Shown here: positions 1-7,042 of the stretch, in pieces
Layout of the letters: every line of letters begins with the position of its first letter
Position numbering within the stretch: the stretch's first letter is position 1
Assembly: GCA_040219555.1 (NCBI GenBank)
Contig: JAVJSF010000003.1
Location: 1 to 13,326, forward strand
Origin: JAVJSF01 sp040219555
GTDB taxonomy: Bacteria; Actinomycetota; Thermoleophilia; Miltoncostaeales; Miltoncostaeaceae
Direction: 5' to 3'
DNA length: 13,326 bases
Position numbers and translations under genes: made by a program
Notes under the pieces: generated by a model
Databases searched by the model: none
Told to the model about the DNA's origin: nothing
What the model saw: only the letters and a program-made list of their open reading frames with translations

Positions 1-145
1 CGGGGCCGTGCAGCACGGACTCGAGCTGGTGGCGATCAACCACGTCTGGGGGCCCGAGCCCGCCGAGGGCATCGCCTCCTTCCAGGAGAAGCGCCCGGCG
101 GACTGGCGCAAGTTCCGCGACGGGCAGGGGCCCGAGCCGGCGTGA
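1..145 (+). CDS. Enoyl-CoA hydratase/isomerase (crotonase) family protein, C-terminal fragment
   Basis: This is the end of a gene that begins left of the window. The open frame from base 2 reads GAVQHGLELVAINHVWGPEP, then AEGIASFQEKRPADWR, and ends at the TGA at 143-145. A tail of the form E-G-[IM]-x-x-F-x-E-K-R-x-P/A is the usual C-terminal signature of crotonase-fold enoyl-CoA hydratases and isomerases, where the last helix closes the acyl-CoA site. Only 47 residues are visible, so the oxyanion-hole and catalytic regions cannot be checked and the exact reaction is unknown. The stop overlaps the GTG start of cofG (GTGA, 142-145), which suggests the two are co-transcribed and translationally coupled. 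That does not prove a role in F420 synthesis. The family call rests on the short tail motif alone. Confidence 0.7.
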   Translation, partial: GAVQHGLELVAINHVWGPEPAEGIASFQEKRPADWRKFRDGQGPEPA

Positions 146-1371
146 GCACCACCACCACCAGCCCCGTCCTCGCCGGGGTGCGCCCGGCTCTGCGCGCGGT
201 CATGGAGACCGCTCTCGAGGGTCGGCGCCTCACCGATGACCAGGCGCGCATGCTGTCCGATGTGCATGGCGCCGAGCACCCGGCGCTGTGGGCGGTGGCC
301 GCCGCCCTGCGCGACCGTGGACGACCACCCGTGGTCACGTACTCGCGCAAGGTGTTCATCCCGCTCACCAATTTGTGCCGCGACATCTGCTCGTACTGCA
401 CCTTCGCCAAGCTGGACACCGATCCGCGCGCCCACACCATGAGCCCGGACGAGATCCTCGCCATCGCGCGCGCCGGGGCCGCGCGCGGGTGCAAGGAGGC
501 GCTGTTCACGCTCGGCGACAGACCGGAGGCGCGCTTCGATAGCCATGCGCGCGCCCTGCGCCGCTTCGGGCACACCTCAACACAGTCCTATCTGGTGGCC
601 ATGTGCCGGATGGTCCTCGAGGAGACCGGACTGTTGCCGCACCCGAACGCCGGCATCATGGGCCGGCGCGAGCTGGCCGAGCTCCGCGAGGTCTCCCCCA
701 GCCAGGGCCTGATGCTCGAGTCGGTCTCCGAGCGGCTGTGCGCCCCCGGCGGACCGCACGAACTGGCTCCCGACAAGCGCCCGCGCACTCGCCTGGCGAT
801 GCTCGACAGGGCCGGCGCACTGCGCATCCCGTTCACCTCGGGGATCCTGATCGGGATCGGCGAGACGCTCGGCGAGCGCGTGGACGCGCTGCTGGCCCTG
901 CGCGATCTGCACGAGCGCCACGGCCACATCCAAGAGGTCATCGTGCAGAACTTCCGCGCCAAGCCCGACACCCCGATGGCGGGCGCCGGCGAGCCCGGGC
1001 TGATCGAGCTGATGAGCGCCTGTGCCACCGCGCGTCTCATCATGGGCCCCGACATGAGCATCCAGGCGCCACCGAACCTGTCGGCCGACTACGGGCCGCT
1101 TCTGCTGTCGGGGATCAACGACTGGGGCGGCATCTCCCCCCTCACCCCCGATTTCGTCAACCCCGAGGCGCCCTGGCCCGAGATCGGCCAGCTCGCCCGC
1201 CTGTGCGCCGACGCCGGCTACACCCTGCGCGAGCGCCTGACCATCTACCCCGATTACCTGGCCGACGAGGACTTCGTCGACCCGGGGGTTCGACCCCATG
1301 CGCAGGCGCTCGCCGGCGCGGACGGGCTGGCCCGCGACCAAGTCCCCATCGGCGCCGGAGTCCCCGCATGA
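142..1371 (+). CDS. cofG: CofG: radical SAM subunit of Fo synthase (7,8-didemethyl-8-hydroxy-5-deazariboflavin synthase)
   Basis: CofG works with CofH to make Fo, the deazaflavin chromophore of F420. CofH joins tyrosine to 5-amino-6-(ribitylamino)uracil, and CofG closes the ring by radical SAM chemistry. The 409-residue protein has a helical N-terminus (about 1-60), then YSRKVFIPLTNLC and the CxxxCxxC iron-sulfur motif at C79, C83 and C86. Family blocks follow: CKEALFTLGDRPEAR, HPNAGIM, FTSGILIGIGET, QEVIVQNFRAKPDTPM, IQAPPNLS and DWGGISPLTPDFVNPE. These match the N-terminal half of mycobacterial FbiC closely. The GTG start at 142 overlaps the stop of the upstream gene, and the only SD-like stretch (AGGGG) is distant, so coupling probably drives initiation. 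The end overlaps cofH in an ATGA. Here it is a stand-alone protein, unlike the CofG-CofH fusion of most cultured Actinomycetes. Confidence 0.96.
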   Translation: MSTTTTSPVLAGVRPALRAVMETALEGRRLTDDQARMLSDVHGAEHPALWAVAAALRDRGRPPVVTYSRKVFIPLTNLCRDICSYCTFAKLDTDPRAHTMSPDEILAIARAGAARGCKEALFTLGDRPEARFDSHARALRRFGHTSTQSYLVAMCRMVLEETGLLPHPNAGIMGRRELAELREVSPSQGLMLESVSERLCAPGGPHELAPDKRPRTRLAMLDRAGALRIPFTSGILIGIGETLGERVDALLALRDLHERHGHIQEVIVQNFRAKPDTPMAGAGEPGLIELMSACATARLIMGPDMSIQAPPNLSADYGPLLLSGINDWGGISPLTPDFVNPEAPWPEIGQLARLCADAGYTLRERLTIYPDYLADEDFVDPGVRPHAQALAGADGLARDQVPIGAGVPA

Positions 1372-3206
1372 TCACCGTTTGTCGCACCGCAACCGACGCC
1401 ACGGGTCAGACCACGTGGGCCACCGCCATCGAGATAGGCGGCCTCGGCGACGCCGCCATCGCCGGCGCGCTCGACCGGGGGTTGCTGCCCGTCGCCCTCG
1501 ACCCCGCAGGGACCGGCGCGTTGACCTGGGTGGTCGGCCCGGACGAGGCGATGGCCCTGGCAGAGCGCGGGGTGGGAGGCTGGCGGATCACGGTGCGTCA
1601 TGCGGGCATGCGCGCCGACGTGCTCGACGCAGTGGTGCGCACGGGCGCGGTATTGCTGCGCACCGACATGTCGCGCATCGGCGAGGCCTGCGAGCTCGCA
1701 TCGCTCCCGGCTCTCTCGACCACGGTCTCGGCGGTCGTGTCCGATCTCGACGAGGCCGTGACCGCGGTACGCGCCGGCGCGCGTGACCTGGTCGTCGGCG
1801 ACTGGTCACCCGACCAGATGGCCGCTCTTCGCGATGCGCTGGACCCCGAGTTGGTGGTGGAGCGCACGGCGCTCATGCCCGGATGCGAGATCGACGATGC
1901 GCGCGCCGCCCTGGCCCGCCCCCTGTTCACGGCCTGGCTGGCGCTCACCGACACCGCCGGCGCGGCACGTCCGCGCGACGGGTGGGCCCCCGGGATCGAC
2001 ACGGATCCTCCAATCCCCCCGCGGCGCATATCGGCCGAGTGGAGCGATGAGGACTGGGTCAACAGCGCCCCCGACGAGGGGCTCGGGCGCCTCCGGCCGG
2101 CCATCGCAACCGTGCTCGACCGCGCGCTCGAGGGCCGCCCACCGAGCGTCGGCGAGATCGAGTTGCTGTTCCGGGCCCGCGGCGAGGAGGTCGACGCCGT
2201 CGCCAGGGTGGCCGATGCCCTGCGCGAGCGGACCTGCGGTGACCGGGTCACCTACGTGATCAACCGCAACATCAACTACACCAACCAGTGCTACTTCCGC
2301 TGCGGCTTCTGCGGCTTCTCGCGCGGGCCCAAGAGCCTGAAGATGCGCGATGACCCCTACATCCTCAACATCCACGAGGTCGTGCACCGCTCGGTGGAGG
2401 CCTGGGAGCGGGGGGCCACCGAGGTGTGTCTGGTGGGAGGCATCCACCCGAGCTTCACCGGCGACTTCTACGCCGGCGTCGTCGAGGCGGTCAAGGCACG
2501 CCTGCCCGAGATGCATATCCACGGCTTCACCCCGCTCGAGGTCTGGCAGGGCGCCCAGACCCTCGGGGTATCCGCGCGAGACTTCCTCACCCGCCTGCGC
2601 GATGCCGGGCTCGACACCATGCCGGGCACCGCCGCCGAGATCCTCGATGACCAGGTGCGCGAGCACCTGTGCCCGGACAAGGTCCGCACCGCCGAGTGGG
2701 CCGAGGTGATGATCACGGCCCATGAACTCGGCCTGCGGACCACCAGCACGATCATGTTCGGGCACATCGACCATCCGCGCGCTTGGGCCAACCACTACGA
2801 GGTGCTGCGCCAGATCCAACGGCGCACCGGTGGCATCACCGAGTTCGTGCCGCTGCCGTTCGTGCACATGGGAGCGCCGATCTACCTGCAGGGCCGCTCG
2901 CGTCCGGGCCCCACCTGGGACGAGTGCGTGCTCATCCACGCGGTCGCGCGCATCGCCTTCGACGGCCTGATCCCCAACATCCAGGCCTCGTGGGTCAAGC
3001 TCGGCCTACCGGGCGGCGGACGCCTGCTGGGCGCCGGCTGCAACGACATCGGTGGCACGCTGATGAACGAGAGCATCTCCCGCGCATCGGGTGCCGCTCA
3101 CGGTCAGCTGGCCACACCTGAGGAGCTCGAGGCGACGATCCGCCACGCCGGACGGGTTCCGGCGCGGCGCAATACGGTCTACGAACTCTTGGAGCCGGCC
3201 GCCTAG
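1368..3206 (+). CDS. cofH: CofH: radical SAM 5-amino-6-(ribitylamino)uracil--tyrosine transferase with a long N-terminal extension
   Basis: CofH is the second Fo synthase component. The start is ATG 1368, which overlaps the cofG stop as ATGA and has GGAG about 7 bases upstream; the product is 612 residues. The catalytic core starts near residue 220 with the usual helical lead-in, then VTYVINRNINYTNQC and CxxxCxxC at C308, C312 and C315. Later come ATEVCLVGGIHP, IHGFTPLEV, GLDTMPGTAAEILDDQVR, TEFVPLPFVH, IQASWVKLG and NDIGGTLMNE. Single-domain CofH proteins are normally about 350-400 residues, so residues 1-215 are extra. That part has alternating strand-like and helix-like stretches (GWRITVRHAG, AVLLRTD, STTVSAVVSDLDEA, ARDLVVGD, ELVVERT) resembling a piece of a beta/alpha barrel. 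It has no cysteine cluster and I do not recognise its family. Its third codon positions are as GC-rich as the core, so it looks truly coding. The TAG stop shares a CTAG with the convergent reductase gene. Confidence 0.95.
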   Translation: MITVCRTATDATGQTTWATAIEIGGLGDAAIAGALDRGLLPVALDPAGTGALTWVVGPDEAMALAERGVGGWRITVRHAGMRADVLDAVVRTGAVLLRTDMSRIGEACELASLPALSTTVSAVVSDLDEAVTAVRAGARDLVVGDWSPDQMAALRDALDPELVVERTALMPGCEIDDARAALARPLFTAWLALTDTAGAARPRDGWAPGIDTDPPIPPRRISAEWSDEDWVNSAPDEGLGRLRPAIATVLDRALEGRPPSVGEIELLFRARGEEVDAVARVADALRERTCGDRVTYVINRNINYTNQCYFRCGFCGFSRGPKSLKMRDDPYILNIHEVVHRSVEAWERGATEVCLVGGIHPSFTGDFYAGVVEAVKARLPEMHIHGFTPLEVWQGAQTLGVSARDFLTRLRDAGLDTMPGTAAEILDDQVREHLCPDKVRTAEWAEVMITAHELGLRTTSTIMFGHIDHPRAWANHYEVLRQIQRRTGGITEFVPLPFVHMGAPIYLQGRSRPGPTWDECVLIHAVARIAFDGLIPNIQASWVKLGLPGGGRLLGAGCNDIGGTLMNESISRASGAAHGQLATPEELEATIRHAGRVPARRNTVYELLEPAA

Positions 3207-4621
3207 ACCGCGGTGTTCCGGCGCTCGGCGAGCGCCTCGAGCATCTCCTCGATGCGGGTGAACTTCACGCGTGGGCGCCCGTCGGCCTCGCCACGCTCCC
3301 GCTCGAGCGCGTCCAGCACCTGCCAGTCGGAATAGGTCACCAGGTCGCGCTGGCGCTCCGACAGCACGCGCTCGAGCACCTCGCGGGGGGACACCTCGCG
3401 GGTGATCCGGCCCTCGCGGACGTCGTCGATCAGGCTGTCCACGGCCTCCTGGGCGCACGGCTTGTTGGTGCCGATGACGCCCTGGGGGCCACGCTTGATC
3501 CACCCGCAGACGTACTCACCCAACACGGGCTCGTCGTGGGCCGGGTCGACGATCCTGCCGGCGCGGTTGGGGATGATCCCGCCGCGCTCATCGAAGGGCA
3601 GGCCCGTCAGCGGCTCGCCCTTGTAGCCGATCGCGCGAAACACGAGATCGACCGGGATGGTCGTGCGCCGTTCGGTCTGTCGCGGGCGCACCGATCCATC
3701 CTCGTCGGCGTAGAGATCATTGTGGGCCAGCACCAGGCCGGTCACCCGGTCGGGGCCCAGTACCTCCACGGGCGAGACGGCGAAGTGCAGGACCACCTGG
3801 GTCGCGGCACCCGTGAGGGGACGCTCGGCGTAGTCGCGCAGGATGGCCAGGTTGCGCTCGGTGGTCTTGTCGCCCTCGCGCTCCACCCAGGCCGCGCTGG
3901 CCTCATCGAGCTCGAGGTCGGCCGGATCCACCACCACATCGACCCCCGGCAGCTCGCCGAACTCCCGGATCTCCTTGTTGGTGAAGGCGGCCTGCGCCGG
4001 CCCGCGTCGACCGAGGATGTGGATCGTGCGGATCGTGCTCGCCGAGAGGGCCTCGAGAGCGTCGTCGGCGATGTCGGTCTTGCCGAGCGCCTCGGCGGGG
4101 CTCGCCAGGATGCGGGCGACATCCATGGCCACGTTGCCGTTGCCCACCACCGCCGCCGCCGCACCCTCCAGGTTGAAGCGCAGTCGGCGGTAGTCCGGGT
4201 GGGCGTTGTACCAGCCCACGAACTCGGTGGCCGAGTGGCTGCCGGGCAGATGCTCGTTGGGGATCCACATCCGGCGGTCCGCGCGGGCGCCCACGGCATA
4301 GATGATGCCGTGGTAGTAGGCCGCGAGCTCCTCGCGGACGATGTCGCGACCGACCTCGACGTTGCCGAAGAAGCGGAACTCGGAATGGGCCGCGATCTTG
4401 TCGTAGATGCGGGTGACCGACTTGATCTTCTGGTGGTCGGGCGCGACGCCGCCGCGCACCAGCCCGAACGGAGTGGGCAACCGGTCATAGAGATCGACCT
4501 GCACCGTCAGATCCGCCTGGCCCAGCAGGTGTTCGACCGCGTAGAACCCCGAGGGGCCCGAGCCGATCACCGCCACGCGCAGAGGGTTGTCGGGGCTGCC
4601 GGGGGGCGCTCCCTGCATCAT
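3203..4621 (-). CDS. fprA: FprA-type NADPH:ferredoxin reductase (adrenodoxin reductase family flavoprotein)
   Basis: This cytosolic FAD enzyme passes electrons between NADPH and ferredoxin. The 472 residues contain the FAD-binding GSGPSG at 20-25 and the family signature PTPFGLVRGGVAPDHQ (49-64). They also contain the second dinucleotide fold AVVGNGNVAMDVA (157-169) for NADPH and the C-terminal GWIKRGPQGVIGTNK, which contacts flavin in this family. The length fits FprA (about 456) and not FprB, which carries a fused ferredoxin. It is the last gene of the minus-strand train, 79 bases after cofE, and converges on cofH. Two ATGs stand in tandem (4621 and 4618). AGGAGG directly abuts the first, so the second is the better-spaced start and would give 471 residues. 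Placement between two F420 blocks suggests it could reduce the ferredoxin used by CofG and CofH, but this is inference and a housekeeping role is equally possible. Confidence 0.93.
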   Translation of the reverse strand: MMQGAPPGSPDNPLRVAVIGSGPSGFYAVEHLLGQADLTVQVDLYDRLPTPFGLVRGGVAPDHQKIKSVTRIYDKIAAHSEFRFFGNVEVGRDIVREELAAYYHGIIYAVGARADRRMWIPNEHLPGSHSATEFVGWYNAHPDYRRLRFNLEGAAAAVVGNGNVAMDVARILASPAEALGKTDIADDALEALSASTIRTIHILGRRGPAQAAFTNKEIREFGELPGVDVVVDPADLELDEASAAWVEREGDKTTERNLAILRDYAERPLTGAATQVVLHFAVSPVEVLGPDRVTGLVLAHNDLYADEDGSVRPRQTERRTTIPVDLVFRAIGYKGEPLTGLPFDERGGIIPNRAGRIVDPAHDEPVLGEYVCGWIKRGPQGVIGTNKPCAQEAVDSLIDDVREGRITREVSPREVLERVLSERQRDLVTYSDWQVLDALERERGEADGRPRVKFTRIEEMLEALAERRNTAV

Positions 4622-4629
4622 CCTCCTCG
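4616..4629 (-). promoter_or_regulatory. Ribosome binding site abutting a tandem ATGATG start (ferredoxin reductase gene)
   Basis: On the minus strand the sequence reads GAGGAGG directly followed by ATGATG. The consensus SD touches the first ATG with no spacer. A GAGG within it lies 6 bases from the second ATG (4618-4616), which is normal spacing. The second ATG is therefore the likelier initiation codon, and the protein would lose one methionine. No other in-frame ATG or GTG occurs before the FAD motif. Confidence 0.6.
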
Positions 4630-4700
4630 AGACCGCATGCCGAACCTGTCCATCCTACCCGGGCGACCCACCCCGGGATGCCGCCCACCCGTGCGGGCGA

Positions 4701-5438
4701 CTAAGTGCGGAACAGGTCGTGTGCCGGATCGCGCACCAGCTCGGAGGCCGCTCCGGGCGCCGGGATGGTGACAAGACCCGAGGCGACCACGGCCGGCGTG
4801 CCCGAGTCCTTGCCCATGTAGAGACCCGAGGCGGCGGCCAACTCGTCGGCCAGGGCCTGGTCGGTGGCCAACAGGGTGCGGCCGTGGCGATCGCGACCCC
4901 CTCGGTGGTCGACCACGGGCACGAACCCGGCCACCCCGATGGCGATGTTCACGAGGCCACGCCGGAAGGCACGGCCGTGGGTATCGGTGACGATCAGGCC
5001 CACCCGGCCGCCGACGGCGGCGCTGATCCGAGCCTGTAGGCGGCGGGCCGAGGCGTCCGGGTCGCGCGGCAGCAGGATCACCGTCCCGGGACGAGCGTTC
5101 GAGGCGTCGATGGCCGCGTTGGCGCAGACAAGGCCGTGGTGGGTCTCACAGATCAGGGTCGCTCCGCGACGGCGCACGATCCGCCGGCTCTCGTCCAGGA
5201 TCAACTGGCAGAGCGCCGGATCCTTGCCGGTGAGCCCGCCAAGGGTGCGCGCGTCCTCGGAGGGCACCACCGCGGCCAACTCCACCACTCGTCCCTCGGC
5301 CTTGCTGACAACCTTGTGGGCCACCATCACGACATCCCCGGGCACCACGCCCTCAGCGACGGCGCGTGTGGCCAGCATCGCCTCCAGGTCGTCTCCGGGA
5401 ACCACCTCCGGCAGCGCCGAGAGCGGCCAGAGCCTCAT
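4701..5438 (-). CDS. cofE: CofE: coenzyme F420-0:L-glutamate ligase, stand-alone
   Basis: CofE uses GTP to add L-glutamate to F420-0 and then further gamma-linked glutamates, which sets the F420 tail length. The 245-residue protein shows the family blocks in order: AHKVVSKAEGR (40-50), ETHHGLVCANAAIDASN (98-114), DTHGRAFRRG (152-161) and DHRGGRD (177-183). These acid- and histidine-rich loops bind the GTP phosphates and the two divalent metals in characterised CofE proteins. I chose the start MRLWPLSALPEVVPG at 5438 because it overlaps the cofC stop in an ATGA; the frame runs 63 bases further upstream but only through cofC. Mycobacterial FbiB is about 448 residues and has a C-terminal FMN domain that reduces dehydro-F420. 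That domain is absent here, as in archaeal CofE. The gene follows cofC and precedes the ferredoxin reductase. Confidence 0.95.
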   Translation of the reverse strand: MRLWPLSALPEVVPGDDLEAMLATRAVAEGVVPGDVVMVAHKVVSKAEGRVVELAAVVPSEDARTLGGLTGKDPALCQLILDESRRIVRRRGATLICETHHGLVCANAAIDASNARPGTVILLPRDPDASARRLQARISAAVGGRVGLIVTDTHGRAFRRGLVNIAIGVAGFVPVVDHRGGRDRHGRTLLATDQALADELAAASGLYMGKDSGTPAVVASGLVTIPAPGAASELVRDPAHDLFRT

Positions 5439-6085
5439 CGGACCGCCACCGCTGCGGGCGGCAGATCGGTGCGCTGCGCCCACTCGGGCGCCCGCGCCCA
5501 CAGCAGGGCCAGGTCCTCGGGAGTATCGATGTCGAGGGCCGCAGCCGGACTGTGGTGGATCGTGAGCTCCAGCCCGATGCGTGCCGCCTGAGCACGGTGG
5601 CGCGCACCCGAGTGCGGCCCCAACTCGGGGGTGAGCGCCTCCGGCCCGCGCATCAACAGCAGGTTCGTGCCCGTCCCATCGCGCGACGGGACAAGCACCG
5701 CCCCCTCCCCCTCCGGTGCCTCACCGATGACCGCATCGATGTCGGCGGCGGACACGAGGGGCAGATCGGCGGTCAGCACCAAGACGGCATCGGCGTCGTC
5801 GGCCAGCGCGGCGGCACATCCGGCGATCACGGCGGCGTTCATCCCGCGGGGTGGCCGATGGTCGGCCACGACCCTCGCGCCGAAGGCGCCGGCGAGTCCC
5901 GCCACGGCCACATCGTCGGTGACGACGATCACACCCGCGCATCGACGCGCCCCGGTACAGGCCGACAGCACGGCACCGAGCATCTCCCACTGGAGCGAGC
6001 GCCGCTCCTCGGCCGACAGGACACCCGACAAACGCCCGAGGGCCAGTCCCAGCGGCTTGACGGGGATCACCGCAACCGTCCTCAT
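5435..6085 (-). CDS. cofC: CofC/FbiD: 2-phospholactate or phosphoenolpyruvate guanylyltransferase
   Basis: CofC is a small nucleotidyltransferase that joins GMP to 2-phospho-L-lactate (methanogens) or phosphoenolpyruvate (mycobacterial FbiD). The product is the unstable GDP-linked donor consumed at once by CofD. The 216 residues begin AVIPVKPLGLALGRLSGVLS, the family N-terminus. They contain VTADLPLV-like metal-binding acid residues (LTADLPLV), VLVPSRDGTGTNLLLM and the terminal DIDTPEDL block typical of this GT-A-like fold. The usual A-K-S-R-L of the N-terminal motif reads A-L-G-R-L here (residues 15-19), so a commonly conserved lysine is missing. GGAGG lies 7 bases before the ATG at 6085, which itself overlaps the cofD stop. 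The sequence alone cannot show whether the substrate is phospholactate or phosphoenolpyruvate. Confidence 0.92.
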   Translation of the reverse strand: MRTVAVIPVKPLGLALGRLSGVLSAEERRSLQWEMLGAVLSACTGARRCAGVIVVTDDVAVAGLAGAFGARVVADHRPPRGMNAAVIAGCAAALADDADAVLVLTADLPLVSAADIDAVIGEAPEGEGAVLVPSRDGTGTNLLLMRGPEALTPELGPHSGARHRAQAARIGLELTIHHSPAAALDIDTPEDLALLWARAPEWAQRTDLPPAAVAVR

Positions 6086-7014
6086 CGGCCGTCCTCCAGG
6101 GAGGCCAGGACCTCGCCGGCCAACCGCGCCCGGGCGGACCCGTCGGGCATCAGGGCATCGGTGAGCACCGGGCGAACCCCCAGCGCGGCGACCGCATCGG
6201 CCTCGGCCACATCGCGGTGGTCAAGCACGAAGGTGGCCGCCACATCGGCGTAGATGCGCGCCATCTGCAGAGCCGAGCATTCGGGATAGCCGGCACCGGC
6301 CAGGAAACGATCGGCCGGACCCTCCACCGGCCGGCGACCGATGATCGGGCTGACCGCCACCACCCGCTCGCGCCGAGCGGCCACCGCCGCGCGCACCCCG
6401 GGGACCGCCAGGATGGTCCCGATGGAGACCACCGGGCTGGAGGGGCAGATCACGATGCTCTCGGCGGCGGCGATCGCCTCGAGCACCCCGGAGGCCGGCC
6501 GGGCCCGCTCGATCCCGACGAACTCGATGTCCTCGATCTGCTCGGCCGCCCCATGCTTGACCAGGTACTCCTGGAAGGTGCGTACCCCGCCGGGGGTGGT
6601 GATCCGGCTGTGCACCGGATCGTCGGTCATCGGCAGCACCGCGGCCACGACCCCGAGGCGACGGCAGATCTCGGCGGTCACCTCCGATAGGGTCGCCCCC
6701 TCCGCGAGCCGTGCGGTCCGGTGGATGTGGGTGGCCAGATCGCGATCGCCCAAGCCGAACCAGGCCTCGCGCCCATAGGTGGACAGGCCATCGAGGCAGC
6801 GGAAGGTGTCATCGACATAGCCCCAGCCGCGCTCGGCCACCACCCCGGCCAGGACATAGGTGCAGATGTCGAGGTCGGGGCAGACCCGCAGGCCATGGAA
6901 GTCACCGTCATCGCCGGTGTTGACGACGACCGTCAGCCCACGCTGGCCGTGGACCTGAGACAGGCCGTCGACCATCTTGGAGCCGCCGGTGCCCCCCGAC
7001 AGGGCCAGGATCAC
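6082..7014 (-). CDS. cofD: CofD/FbiA: 2-phospho-L-lactate (or enolpyruvyl-phosphate) transferase
   Basis: CofD moves the phospholactyl or phosphoenolpyruvyl group from the GDP donor made by CofC onto Fo, giving F420-0 or dehydro-F420-0. The 310 residues start MILALSGGTGGSKMVDGL, the glycine-rich N-terminal loop. They continue with VVVNTGDDGDFHGLRVCPDLD, the Fo/metal-site region, then GLGDRDLATHIHR, MTDDPV, CPSSPVVSIGTIL and VAVSPIIGRRPVEGPAD. Length and motif order are normal. The block usually written CPSNPxVSIGPIL has serine for asparagine and threonine for proline here. The start is GTG 7014; beginning at the next methionine would delete the glycine-rich loop. No SD is visible before it (the leader is C-rich), so initiation probably depends on translation of the EamA gene ending 28 bases upstream. 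The stop overlaps cofC in an ATGA. Confidence 0.96.
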   Translation of the reverse strand: MILALSGGTGGSKMVDGLSQVHGQRGLTVVVNTGDDGDFHGLRVCPDLDICTYVLAGVVAERGWGYVDDTFRCLDGLSTYGREAWFGLGDRDLATHIHRTARLAEGATLSEVTAEICRRLGVVAAVLPMTDDPVHSRITTPGGVRTFQEYLVKHGAAEQIEDIEFVGIERARPASGVLEAIAAAESIVICPSSPVVSIGTILAVPGVRAAVAARRERVVAVSPIIGRRPVEGPADRFLAGAGYPECSALQMARIYADVAATFVLDHRDVAEADAVAALGVRPVLTDALMPDGSARARLAGEVLASLEDGR

Positions 7015-7042
7015 CGGTGGTGGGCGAGGGGGGTCGAGGTGC

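Noticed and set aside
603..1367. Upstream extension of the cofH frame through cofG
   Set aside because: It translates to arginine- and alanine-rich sequence with no family similarity, in the shadow of cofG. The ATGA-coupled start at 1368 is far better.
4658..4677. CCCGGG-8-CCCGGG stem between cofE and the ferredoxin reductase as a terminator
   Set aside because: No T-run follows on the minus strand, and the arms are self-palindromic 6-mers common in such GC-rich DNA.
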